64,000 bases of DNA from JACKII01 sp041687435 (GTDB taxonomy: Bacteria > Pseudomonadota > Alphaproteobacteria > Bin95): contig JAWLBX010000012.1 of the NCBI GenBank assembly GCA_041687435.1, positions 1 to 64,000 on the forward strand, in the 5' to 3' direction. The notes under the pieces were generated by a model. It was not told the DNA's origin and searched no databases. It saw only the letters and a list, made by a program, of their open reading frames with translations. Below, one piece after another: positions 1-9,558 of the stretch. Position 1 is the stretch's first letter. Each line of letters starts with the position of its first letter. The position numbers and the translations under genes were made by a program.

Positions 1-15
1 ATCGTAGCGTGCCAT
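1..15 (-). CDS. 5' end of a divergent gene, cut by the window edge
   Basis: On the minus strand an ATG at 15-13 is followed by codons for Ala-Arg-Tyr-Asp before the sequence ends. A near-perfect Shine-Dalgarno (AGAGGAGGAT, bases 30-21) lies 7 bases upstream of this ATG, which is why a start is called on so little sequence. The gene is transcribed away from the vWA cluster, so bases 16-193 form a shared divergent promoter region. Nothing can be said about the product. Confidence 0.6.
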
Positions 16-193
16 GGACAATCCTCCTCTGACACGCTTGAATCCGATTTGCTCGACTTTGGGAATCCCCGATTACCCGTTAATGAGTGCACGGCCTAAT
101 TTGGGGAGACCGGTTGGAGCACCGGCACACTTCAGGTTTGACCATTCGGCTGAAACGCACCGCATCTGAAGACTAGGGGCAGGAGACAGGGCA

Positions 194-2134
194 ATGGACG
201 CGGGATTATATCCAGCCGGGAATTTTGGCAAAACCTTGGCGCGACAGTTGCGCGGACCCAACCTTATTTTCTGGTCCATGGTGGTGGCCAGCCTGGCTCT
301 GTCGATCGGATCGTTTTACACGACCTGGATCGGCATGATGGAGTTCGTCGGATCGGACTTCGTGGGCGTTCTGGTCAGCTTCATCATCACCTTCGGCGTG
401 CAATCCTTGCTGTATGCGATCAGTTGGGGAATTGCGCAGAACTTGCGAGTAGGCCGCGGGCGGTTGATCGGCAGCATCACGATGTGGCTGATCTGCGCCT
501 TCATTTCCGGCTTCTTTTCATTCTATGGCTTTTTCAACACCCAGGGCGGCCGTGACGAACTCACCAGGCGGCTGCACGTCAATGCGGAAGTGCAGGATGT
601 GCTTGGCGGTGTCAGCGACCGAATGGAACGGCGGATCGACAGCCTGCACGCAGAAATGATCGACAGCCCGGAATATGATGACTGGATGCGGGGATCGATC
701 GAGCGGGTCGTCGCGGACTCCCGCAGCCTGGAAGCTGCCATTTCAGCCGCCGCGCGCGCCGAGTCCGAGCGGTTGCGGCGCCAAATCCAAGACAACACCC
801 TCAGGATCGCAAGCATTCGGGATGACGAAGCGCGCACAAATCTCACTCTCACATCCCGCGATACTAATATTGCAAATGCACAAGCGGACATCCAACAATG
901 GGAACGCGATATTGACCGCCTGAACGACCGTATCGCCGACCTTAACGGCGAACGGAGTGCGCTCATGGCTGCACAAGAGCAGGAAGCACGCACGGGGGAA
1001 GGCCCGCGTTGGCGGCAGCTTGGAATCGATCTGAACACCAATGCCGCCGCGATTGCGGGCGCACAGGAGGAACTGGCAGCCAAAGAACAGCGTCTGTCGG
1101 AACGGCAAGCGGATTTGGCGGGTCTCGAGGCGTTGCGCGACACCGGCAGTGTCGGCCAGGTGATCAGCCGCTTCCGCCTGGATATCGAACGACTTGAAGA
1201 GGAAAACACCGTCCTTGAGGCAAATCTGGCTGGCCTGGAGCAGAGGCGCGCATTCAATGCCGACAGAGAAACGGCATCCGTCGAAATAACCAGGCGGCAA
1301 TTCGAAAATAAAGACTATGACCAGTATGCAACACTCGTCGACGGCTGCCTGCAGCTTGAAAACGTCATTAAGGAAAATCGCCCCCCAAATGCATCCGGCA
1401 TCGAATGCCGCAGTCCGTTCGTCGCCCAGAAACTGGATGAATTGAAGCGACTGCAGGCAGAAACCAGCGCTTTTCAAGCGGCATGCATCGACGGACTGCC
1501 GGTAATCGAAGACCAGAAAATCGATCCGCTGATCGAGTTCGCCAATGACTGTCTGAAGTACGAGGTCAACGGGCGGGACCGTGCCGCGGCCTATGGCGCG
1601 ATGACCGCCCTGAAATCCCGCCGCGGCGACGAGGCCAATCCCATCAGCACGGCAGGCGTCGCGTTGTTCGAGGATCGGCAGGCGAATGCGGTCATGGCGG
1701 CGCTGCTGGCGGTTTTCGTCGATCTGCTTGTGCTGATTTGTGCCATTATCGGCCGGCATTCCGGCCAGTCGGAACGCGTGCGTGCCATTGACCTCCTGTT
1801 CGACCGGTTGCGAAAGGTCGATGAGGACGGCATTGAATATCTGGCATCCATGCCAGAAAACCCCAATCAACGGGAGATCGTGGGCGAGTTGATCAATATG
1901 CTGGTCCGCGAAAATCTTGCCGATTACCATGGCCATGATGGCAATACCGTCGCCTTGCGCCCAGGCGCGCGTGAGCGGCTGCGGCATGAACGGGCTCGGG
2001 AAAGCGGCGAGATTTTCCCCGCTCACGCCGCCGGCCATTCGGCCGTTCCCAATTCGGGTGCTGCTGATGGATCGCAGGACCAGCCGGCCAATGCCCGCAA
2101 GCGGGTTCCCAGGGGAAAGATCCGGGGGACTTAA
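194..2134 (+). CDS. Membrane-anchored coiled-coil protein of unknown function
   Basis: This 646-residue protein matches no family I recognise. Three hydrophobic segments lie near the N-terminus (about residues 25-45, 55-80 and 95-118). A long charged, Arg/Glu/Gln-rich region of about 300 residues follows (about 125-430) with heptad-like spacing and the look of a coiled coil. Another membrane segment lies near residues 500-525, and a small charged tail could be a winged-helix fold. Four cysteines sit between the coiled coil and the last membrane segment. The start is fixed by AGGAGA at 181-186, seven bases before the ATG. The next gene begins 2 bases after the stop, so it is the first member of a tight three-gene unit with two exported proteins. 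A scaffold or mechanical envelope role is inference only. Confidence 0.8.
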   Translation: MDAGLYPAGNFGKTLARQLRGPNLIFWSMVVASLALSIGSFYTTWIGMMEFVGSDFVGVLVSFIITFGVQSLLYAISWGIAQNLRVGRGRLIGSITMWLICAFISGFFSFYGFFNTQGGRDELTRRLHVNAEVQDVLGGVSDRMERRIDSLHAEMIDSPEYDDWMRGSIERVVADSRSLEAAISAAARAESERLRRQIQDNTLRIASIRDDEARTNLTLTSRDTNIANAQADIQQWERDIDRLNDRIADLNGERSALMAAQEQEARTGEGPRWRQLGIDLNTNAAAIAGAQEELAAKEQRLSERQADLAGLEALRDTGSVGQVISRFRLDIERLEEENTVLEANLAGLEQRRAFNADRETASVEITRRQFENKDYDQYATLVDGCLQLENVIKENRPPNASGIECRSPFVAQKLDELKRLQAETSAFQAACIDGLPVIEDQKIDPLIEFANDCLKYEVNGRDRAAAYGAMTALKSRRGDEANPISTAGVALFEDRQANAVMAALLAVFVDLLVLICAIIGRHSGQSERVRAIDLLFDRLRKVDEDGIEYLASMPENPNQREIVGELINMLVRENLADYHGHDGNTVALRPGARERLRHERARESGEIFPAHAAGHSAVPNSGAADGSQDQPANARKRVPRGKIRGT

Positions 2135-2136
2135 AC

Positions 2137-3348
2137 ATGCCGATACGAAGCCGGCCGGCGCTGTTTCTCTGGCTCGTACTGATGAGCCTGGCCCTGCTTG
2201 CGCCCGAAGCGCAGGCCAAGAGACAAAATGCCTATGGCCTCGTACTGGTGATCGACGCCGGATTGTTTCGGAAGGCATCGGCAGCGGTTGTGGATGGCAT
2301 GCTGAGCGACATCGACCGCATGGAACGCAGTGCACCCCACGCCAAGCTTGCGATCATTGCCTCGGACCGCGGGCGCTCCACCCTTCTGCGACCGGATTCC
2401 AGGGCGCGGCTGAACCTTGACCGCTTCATCAGAACCCATCTGCATCTCGACAAGAAAACGCAATCCGCCTCCACAACATTGAACCTCAACAACATCCGTG
2501 AGGAGCTCTTCCGGCTGGATGCGCTCTGGGACCTGTCCGTCCAGTCCGCGCCGGACCAGGGGCCGCGGGTTGTCCTGGTTCGGGTATTTGCGTTGCGTTG
2601 GTATCTGGATCGGCTGGCGGCGGGGGCAGGCGATCTCTACACCTTTGAATACCCGAACACTTGTGTCCAGGGCTATACGGAGACCAACCGGCGCTGGCCG
2701 GCTTCCACCACACTCGACATCGAATTCCGCCCGCCGCTCGGCCAGCCGAGCCCGCCGGAAGGCGCCATGTCCGGCTTTATCATCGCATTGACTGGCCAGG
2801 CAAGTCAGCCGGAGAATGTCGTGTTCCGCGGTTGGGCCGGGCCGAATTGCGAAAGCGGCGAAGCCAGAGCCATCGCCAATATCGCGCATAGCGATCCAAC
2901 AAATCCGATTTGCAAGGCCGGAACGCGCCGCGCGGTGCAAGGACCGGAAGTAAGCTCATGCTCAGCGGCGCCGGTCTATCCGCCCGTCGCGGCGGACCTT
3001 GTCCGCCGCCCGGTCAACCTGGTCATCGCGGACGGAGACGGCCCTGCCAGAGCCGCAATGCTTCTGTCCGCAGGATCAGCATTGCATCGGGCCGATGTGA
3101 CCGTCGACGGCCGGCCATTGCCTACCAGCGGCCAGATGCTGCCGGTCGGCCAGCGTGGCAGCCACTCTGCCCCCATTCACGCCCGGTTGAGCCCGAAATC
3201 CGCCTGCCGCAATCCGCAATTGGCGGAGGTGTTTGTTCAAACCTATGGCCCCGCAAGTGCATCGCCCTTGCAGGACCGGACCCTCGTGGTATCCGATGCC
3301 CCGTGCATCCCGCTGGAATTTCCTATGGGCGAGTTGAGGGTGCGATGA
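2137..3348 (+). CDS. Exported protein with a degenerate vWA-like N-terminal region
   Basis: The protein has 403 residues. A signal peptide (hydrophobic core about residues 9-22, cleavage near AQA-K) indicates export. The mature N-terminus (YGLVLVIDAGLF) resembles the first strand of a von Willebrand A domain. The metal site that should read DxSxS reads DAGLF, so metal binding is probably lost. Further beta/alpha-like segments follow to about residue 170. The C-terminal half is Cys- and Pro-rich and unrecognised. It overlaps the next gene by 4 bases (ATGA), which implies translational coupling. Pairing with an intact vWA protein suggests the two act together; this is inference from order and shared fold. 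The vWA assignment here is tentative. Confidence 0.75.
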   Translation: MPIRSRPALFLWLVLMSLALLAPEAQAKRQNAYGLVLVIDAGLFRKASAAVVDGMLSDIDRMERSAPHAKLAIIASDRGRSTLLRPDSRARLNLDRFIRTHLHLDKKTQSASTTLNLNNIREELFRLDALWDLSVQSAPDQGPRVVLVRVFALRWYLDRLAAGAGDLYTFEYPNTCVQGYTETNRRWPASTTLDIEFRPPLGQPSPPEGAMSGFIIALTGQASQPENVVFRGWAGPNCESGEARAIANIAHSDPTNPICKAGTRRAVQGPEVSSCSAAPVYPPVAADLVRRPVNLVIADGDGPARAAMLLSAGSALHRADVTVDGRPLPTSGQMLPVGQRGSHSAPIHARLSPKSACRNPQLAEVFVQTYGPASASPLQDRTLVVSDAPCIPLEFPMGELRVR

Positions 3349-5024
3349 TGATCCGTCTGATCCTTCTCATAGCGGCGCTGGCGGCGACCGCGCTTGTGGC
3401 GCCCCCCACCTGGGCGCAACAGTCTGGCGCCCGGATTTACATCCTCGATGCCTCCAACAGCATGACACGGACACGCGATTATCCGGGAAACACGTCCCGT
3501 CTTGCAGTCGCAAAACAGGTGCTGCTGGATGAGCTGAAAAGCCTTGCAGCACGCGGGGATGGCTTGCCGACCGCGGTTTACGTTTTCGGCTCACGCACAA
3601 ATTGGGACCGAACGCGCCGGCGCAGCAATGGACGGTACCGCACGGCGGCCGATTATCCGCACGACGGCCCGCTCTGCCAGGACAATGTGAAGATCGGCGG
3701 CTTCACCACGGTGGAAAACCGCTTCGTCCGCCAGATGCGGCAAACGCTGTCGGAAACCAGCGCGGGCGGCATGACGCCGATCAATGTCGCCATCAAACAG
3801 GCGTTGGAACAACTGGTGCCTTACGGCGGCGGTGAAATCATCCTGATCTCGGACTACGAAAGCCCAAATTGCCTGCCGCCGGGTGAGAACATTTGCACCG
3901 ACATCCAGCAACACGCGCAAGAAATCCGCATGGATCTGAAGGCGGTAAAGATCGGAATTTTCAAGGTTCCCGAATCGAATTTACGCGCCGACCTGCAAAA
4001 TTGCCTGCCCGTCACCGAACATCCGATCAGCCCAACATCGGAGCCGAACGAAGAAGACACTCCATTGGTGCCGGAGCTGAAAGTGGAACTAGCAACCGCT
4101 TATACGGAGCGGGCCATGAGCCCTGCGCCGCCCGATCCGCAAACGCTGAGGTTTACCCTATCGGATGTCGCGAGCGGCCGAATCGTGCGCAGCGGGACTT
4201 TGGGGCCGGTCAATGTCGCCCCCGGCACTTACCGGATTGCCCTCCGTCACGGCAACCAGGAATGGAAACGGACCGTTCGGATCCAGCAAAGCCAACGGCT
4301 GGAAATCCCGGTCAATCCCGGCATTCTCATCATCGAGCCCGCCGAAGCAGACACCCCTGCCACCGTGGACCTGTTCCGTATCGATAGCGCTGGCCGCGAA
4401 ACCCAGCTGGGCCAGGTGCGACTTGCCAGCACTTCCACCCGCTTGGTCCTGGGTACGGGCCAGTTCAAAATCGTCGGCCGTTCCCAGGGCCGGACCCTGG
4501 AGCATCGAATGGAGCTATCGCTTGGTGAAACCAAGACCATCGCCTTGCACTTGGATCGGCCACCGCAGGTACGGCGTGCTGTCATCACTCTTCAGTTTCC
4601 GATGCCAACAATCAGGGCCGGCGGGTTTATCCGCCCGGACGTGACATTGCATCAAAATGGCCGGACCATTCGCCAACTGTTCGAAGGCGACAACACTTTG
4701 GAACTTGCGCCCGGCAGATACGATATCGCCATAGCAAGCCGCCGGCCTCACATGCTGCCGCTCACGGTCAAACCGAACGACGGCCAGTTCGCCGCCACCG
4801 TAGAGGTGACACCCGGCTGGTTCGAAGCCGACCCGGGACACCGCGGGACGTTCGTCCTATTCGATGGCAAAGGCAACACCATCGCCCAATTTGAAGGCGC
4901 GCGCGCCGCTCACAGCTTGCCGGATGGCGCATACAGGCTTGAATTTTCCGGCAGCAACGGCAAAAAATCCCGCGCCGATTTCGACATCTCCCAGGGGCGT
5001 CTCACAGAAATATTGCTGCGATAG
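3345..5024 (+). CDS. Exported von Willebrand A protein with C-terminal PEGA-like repeats
   Basis: The protein has 559 residues from the ATG at 3345, which overlaps the previous stop as ATGA; a longer in-frame extension would lie inside that gene. A signal peptide ends near TWAQ. The vWA domain (about residues 24-230) has an intact metal site: DASNSM at residues 35-40, a Thr in GGMTPIN, and an Asp in ISDYESP. The remaining 330 residues contain four units built around the pattern L-x-P-G-x-Y-x-I (for example APGTYRIAL and APGRYDIAIA), typical of PEGA-type beta sandwiches found in bacterial surface and periplasmic proteins. vWA domains bind protein partners through a metal ion, so a periplasmic adhesion or assembly role is likely. 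The partner is unknown. Confidence 0.85.
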   Translation: MMIRLILLIAALAATALVAPPTWAQQSGARIYILDASNSMTRTRDYPGNTSRLAVAKQVLLDELKSLAARGDGLPTAVYVFGSRTNWDRTRRRSNGRYRTAADYPHDGPLCQDNVKIGGFTTVENRFVRQMRQTLSETSAGGMTPINVAIKQALEQLVPYGGGEIILISDYESPNCLPPGENICTDIQQHAQEIRMDLKAVKIGIFKVPESNLRADLQNCLPVTEHPISPTSEPNEEDTPLVPELKVELATAYTERAMSPAPPDPQTLRFTLSDVASGRIVRSGTLGPVNVAPGTYRIALRHGNQEWKRTVRIQQSQRLEIPVNPGILIIEPAEADTPATVDLFRIDSAGRETQLGQVRLASTSTRLVLGTGQFKIVGRSQGRTLEHRMELSLGETKTIALHLDRPPQVRRAVITLQFPMPTIRAGGFIRPDVTLHQNGRTIRQLFEGDNTLELAPGRYDIAIASRRPHMLPLTVKPNDGQFAATVEVTPGWFEADPGHRGTFVLFDGKGNTIAQFEGARAAHSLPDGAYRLEFSGSNGKKSRADFDISQGRLTEILLR

Positions 5025-5138
5025 GCGCTTCGTTTCCGCACGCGCGCTGTCGCGCCAATCCAGTTGCAATTGATCCCCGCCACGGGCCGCTTATATCCGT
5101 GTCACTCTTGCAACCTCCGATTTCCGAAGGAAACCGCC

Positions 5139-6404
5139 ATGCGATGGCGCGCGTGGATCAAGCGATGGGCCTGGCGGTTCTTGCCTTTGGTGGTGCTGGC
5201 GACGGGTGCCCTGGCATTCATGGTGTTGGTATCGACCAAACCCGAGTTGGCGCAGCGCGATGTAGCCGAAAAGGTTTGGCCGGTGCGGACAGTCAGCGGG
5301 ACTGTCGGCTCAGTCCAGCCGGAATTGCGCCTGTTTGGCGAGGTTATCGCGGGGCGGGAGGTGGAGTTGCGGCCTCTGGTCGGCGGTCGGGTGGTCGGAG
5401 CCGGACCGAATTTCGAGGATGGCGGCAAGGTTGCGGCCGGGGACCTGCTCATTTCCATCGACCGTTTCGATTATGAAGCCGCCGTTGCCGAGGCCGACGC
5501 CGATCTGGGCGAGGCCCGGGCCCGGCTGCGGGAATTGCAGGCAGAGTCAGATGCCGCAAAGGCGATGCTCGAGCAGGACGAGGCGGTAGAGACCCTGCGC
5601 CAACGGGATTTGGACCGGTTTGCATCCCTCACCCAGCGGGGCGCTGCCTCGACCAAGTCCTTGGACGACGCGCGCATGGCATTGCTCTCGGCGACAGAAC
5701 GGGTGATTGAGCGACGCTTTGCCATCGAACGGCTCGACGCCAATCTGGCCCGGCAGAGAGCCGTGATAGAGAGACTCGAAGTCAAGGCCCGGCGGGCGGC
5801 CCGCGATCTCAATGAAACCGAACTGACCGCACCATTCGCCGGCTACCTCACGGATATCGGCGCCCAGGTCGGCAAGCGCGTCAGCCAGACCGACCGCGTT
5901 GCACGCCTGATTGATGCCTCACGACTGGAGGTGCGCTTCAATCTCGGCATGCAGCAGTTCGGAGAGATGCTGGCTGCCGGCGATTTGGTCGGCCGCCCGG
6001 TCCAGATGGTCTGGCGGCTGCACGGGCAGCCGCGCCGCTTCGACGCCGTCATTGCCCGCACCGGCTCGGAAATCGACACCGCCAGCGGCAGCATCGCCAT
6101 ATTTGCCCGGATCCAGCGCGGTGAAGGGCTCGAGTTGCTACGGCCGGGCGCCTTCGTTGAAATCCTGATGCCCGGTCCGCGCTATGACGGCGTACTGCGC
6201 CTGCCCGAAACCGCCTGGCATGAGGACAAGGTGCTGGTCATCGATGACGGCCGGCTCGCCGTACGGCCGGCGACGCTGGTTCGCCGGGTCGGCAGCGATA
6301 TCCTGGTGCGCGGCAGTTTTCAGGCGAACGAGTCCATCCTGGTAACGCCGATTCCCGGTGCCGAGGCAGGCATGCGGGTTGATGTGGTGCCCGAAGGAAG
6401 CTGA
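5139..6404 (+). CDS. RND efflux periplasmic adaptor (HlyD/MFP family)
   Basis: This 421-residue membrane fusion protein links an inner-membrane RND pump to an outer-membrane channel. A single membrane anchor lies at about residues 9-30. The lipoyl half-motifs flank a long alpha-hairpin (about residues 105-230, rich in Glu, Ala and Arg). Beta-barrel and membrane-proximal domains follow, with the APFAGYLTDIGAQVG strand typical of the family. The ATG at 5139 is chosen because AAGGAAA lies 5-6 bases upstream and the membrane anchor starts directly after; the frame stays open upstream to about 5064 without a better start. The pump gene starts 1 base after its stop. No outer-membrane TolC-type channel is encoded in the window. 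Confidence 0.92.
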   Translation: MRWRAWIKRWAWRFLPLVVLATGALAFMVLVSTKPELAQRDVAEKVWPVRTVSGTVGSVQPELRLFGEVIAGREVELRPLVGGRVVGAGPNFEDGGKVAAGDLLISIDRFDYEAAVAEADADLGEARARLRELQAESDAAKAMLEQDEAVETLRQRDLDRFASLTQRGAASTKSLDDARMALLSATERVIERRFAIERLDANLARQRAVIERLEVKARRAARDLNETELTAPFAGYLTDIGAQVGKRVSQTDRVARLIDASRLEVRFNLGMQQFGEMLAAGDLVGRPVQMVWRLHGQPRRFDAVIARTGSEIDTASGSIAIFARIQRGEGLELLRPGAFVEILMPGPRYDGVLRLPETAWHEDKVLVIDDGRLAVRPATLVRRVGSDILVRGSFQANESILVTPIPGAEAGMRVDVVPEGS

Positions 6405-6405
6405 C

Positions 6406-9400
6406 GTGGCAGAGCCCAGCCCTCCCGCAGCCGGCAACGGCCTGCTCAGTTTTTTCGCGCGCCACCGCACCGCGGCCAATCTGGTGATGGTGATCATGTT
6501 CCTGGCCGGTATTGTCGGCCTGACGCGAATGAACACCCAGTTTTTCCCGGATTTCGGCATCGATATGGTGTTGACCACGGTGCAATGGCCGGGCGCGAGC
6601 GCCGCCGATGTGGATGCCAATATTATCCAGTCCATCGACCGGGAGGTTCGCTTTCTCGATGGCGTAAAAAATGTGATCTCCACCTCGCGCGAAGGGGCGG
6701 CGAGCATTCTGGTCGAATTCGTGCCGGGCACGGAAATGCAGTCTGCACTTGCCAACGTGGAAACAGCCGTTGCCCAGGTCACCACCCTGCCGGACGACAG
6801 CGAAACCCCGAACACGCGCCGCATCGTCCGCTATGATACTATCGCCCGCCTGCTGCTTTCCGGCCCAATGGGCGAGGCGGAATTGAAGCGGATCGCAAAG
6901 CAGGTCCGCGACCGGCTGATCCAGCGCGGTATCGACAAGGTCGATCTGTTCGGCGCCCGGGACGAGGAAATTCTGGTTTCCGTCGAGCCGGAAATGTTGC
7001 GCGCTCTGGATCTGACACTGGGTGATGTCTCCGAACGCATCAGCGCTATCAGCCGGGACTTGCCGTCCGGGGATACCGGGGGTGCGATCGAGAAGCAGAT
7101 CCGCTCCATCGGCCTGGTCGATACCGCCGACGGCGTCTCACAAATCGAGGTTGTCTCGCGGCCCGGAGGCGAAAAGGTTCGGGTCGGCGATATCGCGCGC
7201 GTGACCGAGGCATTCGATGATAACGGCAATACAGCCTGGTACCGGGGCAATTTCGCGATCAGCCTGCACGTCCAGCGCGCCACCACGGCCGACGCACTCG
7301 AAACAGCGGAAACCATGCGCACAGCGCTTGCGGAATTCCGCGGTGAGTTGCGGCCAGGGGTCTCGCTCACCGTCTACAATGAGCAGGCAGCGCTGATCGA
7401 AAGCCGCATCAACCTGCTGGTAAACAATGGTGTAGGCGGCCTGCTAATTGTCTTACTGGTGTTGTTCATCTTCCTGAACACCCGCGTCGCGCTTTGGGTG
7501 GCGATCGGTATTCCGACGGCATTGTTCGGCGCCATGGGGATCATGCTGCTGACCGGCCAAAGCATCAACATGATCAGCCTTTTTGGCATGATCCTGGTGC
7601 TTGGCATCGTCGTGGATGATGCCATCGTTGTCGGCGAACATGCGGAAATGCAGCGGGCAAATGGCCTGGATGCCGGCAGCGCGGCGGAGTTGGGCGCGCA
7701 GCGCATGGCCGCCCCGGTGCTGGCCTCGATCCTGACCACCGTTGCGGCCTTCCTGCCCATGTTCGTGGTCGGCGACATCATCGGCACAATCATCCGCGCC
7801 ATACCCATGGTGGTCGTCGCCGCGCTTGCCTGCTCGCTGATCGAGTGTTTTCTGGTGCTGCCGGGACACTTGCGGTATGCGCTGGCCGGCGATCCGAACC
7901 GCATGCTGCCGATCCGCGCCCGTTTCAACCGCGGCTTCGATGCCTTCCGCGACCGCTGGTTTAGGCGGCTGGTCCGAACCGCCCTGCGCCGCCGCTATAC
8001 CGCCATCGCCATTGCCATTGCCACGCTGGTCATCGCCATCGGCCTGATTGCGGGCGGCCGCGTTGGCTTCTCCTTCTTCCCGACGCCGGAAGCCGACGTG
8101 ATCTACGGCAACGTCAAACTCGTGCCCGGCTCCAGCCGCGAGGCGGTGCGTGACAGCCTGCTGAAGATGGAAGAAGCGGCCTACGAAACCGCGGCCGCCC
8201 TGCTGCCCGGCGAGCCGCTGATCCATACCACCGTTGCCTTCGTCGGCACCCAGCTTGGCGCAGAGGGGCCCGGCGGCGGCGGCAGCGGTCAAACCTATGG
8301 CTCCGTATACCTGCAGCTGATTCCGTCGGAGGAACGGGACATCCGCACCAGCACGTTCGTCGCCGAGTGGAGAAAGCGGCTGCCGCCGATTGCCGGCGTG
8401 GAAAACATCACCTTCCCACCGATCAGCGCCGGCCCGCCCGGGCGCGAGATCGACATCCGCCTGTTCGATGGCGAGCCGGACGTCCTGAAACGGGCGGCAG
8501 ACGAGGTGCAGGCGCTGGTCGCCGCCTACCCCGGCGTCTCCGACCTGGAAGATACATTGCCGTTCGGCAAGCAGGAACTGGTGATCCGTCTGACACCAGC
8601 CGGCCGCGCCATGGGATTCACCACCGAGAGCGTCGGCCGCCAAGTACGGAATGCCTATGAGGGCGCCATCGCCAAGCGCTTCGCCCGCGCGGATGAGGAA
8701 GTCCTCATCCGCGTTCGTATGGACAAGGCGGCACTCGCCAGCCGCTCGCTGGACGATCTGTATCTGCGTGGCCCAACGGGCGCCGAAGTGCCGCTGAGTC
8801 AGGTCGTCACCACCGAGACCCAGCGCGGCTTCGCCACCATCCGCCGGGAGGACGGCTTCCGCGAGGTAGCTGTCGCCGGAGAGGTGGACAAGACCGTCAC
8901 CACGAGCCAGGCCGTGCTGGAGGCGGTAGAGCCAGATATCGCCGACATCGCCCGCAAGTACGGTCTGCAATACCGTTTTGCCGGCAAGGCGGAGGAGCAG
9001 GCTCAGACTTTCGGCGACATGCAAGTCGGCGCCATGATCGGGCTGGCGCTGATGTATATCATTCTGGCCTGGGTGTTCGGCAGCTATTGGCTGCCGCTCG
9101 CCGTGATGTCGATCATTCCGTTCGGCATGATCGGCGTCAGCTTCGGCCATTTCCTCATGGGGTACGACCTGACCTTCCTGTCCATGGTCGGCATGCTCGG
9201 CCTTTCCGGCATATTGGTGAACGACTCCATCGTGTTAATCTCTACCATCCACCGGCGCCAGCAATCGGGCATGCCATTGCTGGAAGCCATAGAGCAGGGC
9301 ACGGTGGAGCGGTTGCGGGCAGTACTGCTGACCTCACTCACCACCATCGGCGGCCTTACTCCCTTGATGTTCGAAACCAGCACCCAGGCGCAATTCCTGA

Positions 9401-9558
9401 TCCCGATGGCAATCACGATCGTCTTCGGTCTGGGCGTCGCCACTCTGCTGGTATTGGTCGTCGTCCCCTCCCTGGTCGCGATCGGCGCTGATATCCGGCA
9501 TCTGTTTGCCAGGCGCACTCTCGGACCTCCCGACCCGGACCTGGCGAGGTTACGATGA
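6406..9558 (+). CDS. RND family multidrug/solute efflux pump (HAE1-type permease)
   Basis: The protein has 1050 residues, the usual length for AcrB-type proton-driven pumps. The N-terminus FFARHRTAANLVMVIMFLAG forms TM1. Two large periplasmic regions follow, and TM4 carries the proton-relay pair Asp-Asp in GIVVDDAIVVGEHAE (about residue 403). A second block of six helices ends in VATLLVLVVVPSLVAIG. A GTG start at 6406 is preferred: GAAGGAAG lies 5 bases upstream and 1 base separates it from the adaptor stop, whereas the upstream ATG would overlap the adaptor. Its stop overlaps the cyclase gene by 4 bases. Substrate cannot be read from sequence. This clade resembles the single-adaptor RND pumps of marine alphaproteobacteria. 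Confidence 0.95.
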   Translation: MAEPSPPAAGNGLLSFFARHRTAANLVMVIMFLAGIVGLTRMNTQFFPDFGIDMVLTTVQWPGASAADVDANIIQSIDREVRFLDGVKNVISTSREGAASILVEFVPGTEMQSALANVETAVAQVTTLPDDSETPNTRRIVRYDTIARLLLSGPMGEAELKRIAKQVRDRLIQRGIDKVDLFGARDEEILVSVEPEMLRALDLTLGDVSERISAISRDLPSGDTGGAIEKQIRSIGLVDTADGVSQIEVVSRPGGEKVRVGDIARVTEAFDDNGNTAWYRGNFAISLHVQRATTADALETAETMRTALAEFRGELRPGVSLTVYNEQAALIESRINLLVNNGVGGLLIVLLVLFIFLNTRVALWVAIGIPTALFGAMGIMLLTGQSINMISLFGMILVLGIVVDDAIVVGEHAEMQRANGLDAGSAAELGAQRMAAPVLASILTTVAAFLPMFVVGDIIGTIIRAIPMVVVAALACSLIECFLVLPGHLRYALAGDPNRMLPIRARFNRGFDAFRDRWFRRLVRTALRRRYTAIAIAIATLVIAIGLIAGGRVGFSFFPTPEADVIYGNVKLVPGSSREAVRDSLLKMEEAAYETAAALLPGEPLIHTTVAFVGTQLGAEGPGGGGSGQTYGSVYLQLIPSEERDIRTSTFVAEWRKRLPPIAGVENITFPPISAGPPGREIDIRLFDGEPDVLKRAADEVQALVAAYPGVSDLEDTLPFGKQELVIRLTPAGRAMGFTTESVGRQVRNAYEGAIAKRFARADEEVLIRVRMDKAALASRSLDDLYLRGPTGAEVPLSQVVTTETQRGFATIRREDGFREVAVAGEVDKTVTTSQAVLEAVEPDIADIARKYGLQYRFAGKAEEQAQTFGDMQVGAMIGLALMYIILAWVFGSYWLPLAVMSIIPFGMIGVSFGHFLMGYDLTFLSMVGMLGLSGILVNDSIVLISTIHRRQQSGMPLLEAIEQGTVERLRAVLLTSLTTIGGLTPLMFETSTQAQFLIPMAITIVFGLGVATLLVLVVVPSLVAIGADIRHLFARRTLGPPDPDLARLR

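Noticed and set aside
743..2335. 530-codon open frame antisense to the coiled-coil gene
   Set aside because: It overlaps a better gene with start site and operon context, has no ribosome site and shows a low-complexity shadow composition typical of GC-rich antisense frames.
2910..3344. 145-codon N-terminal extension of the vWA protein
   Set aside because: It overlaps the previous gene, and the ATG at 3345 is followed directly by a signal peptide.
7453..9150. 565-codon frame antisense to the RND pump
   Set aside because: Rich in His, Gln, Gly and Ala with no fold signature; it is a shadow of the pump's codon bias.
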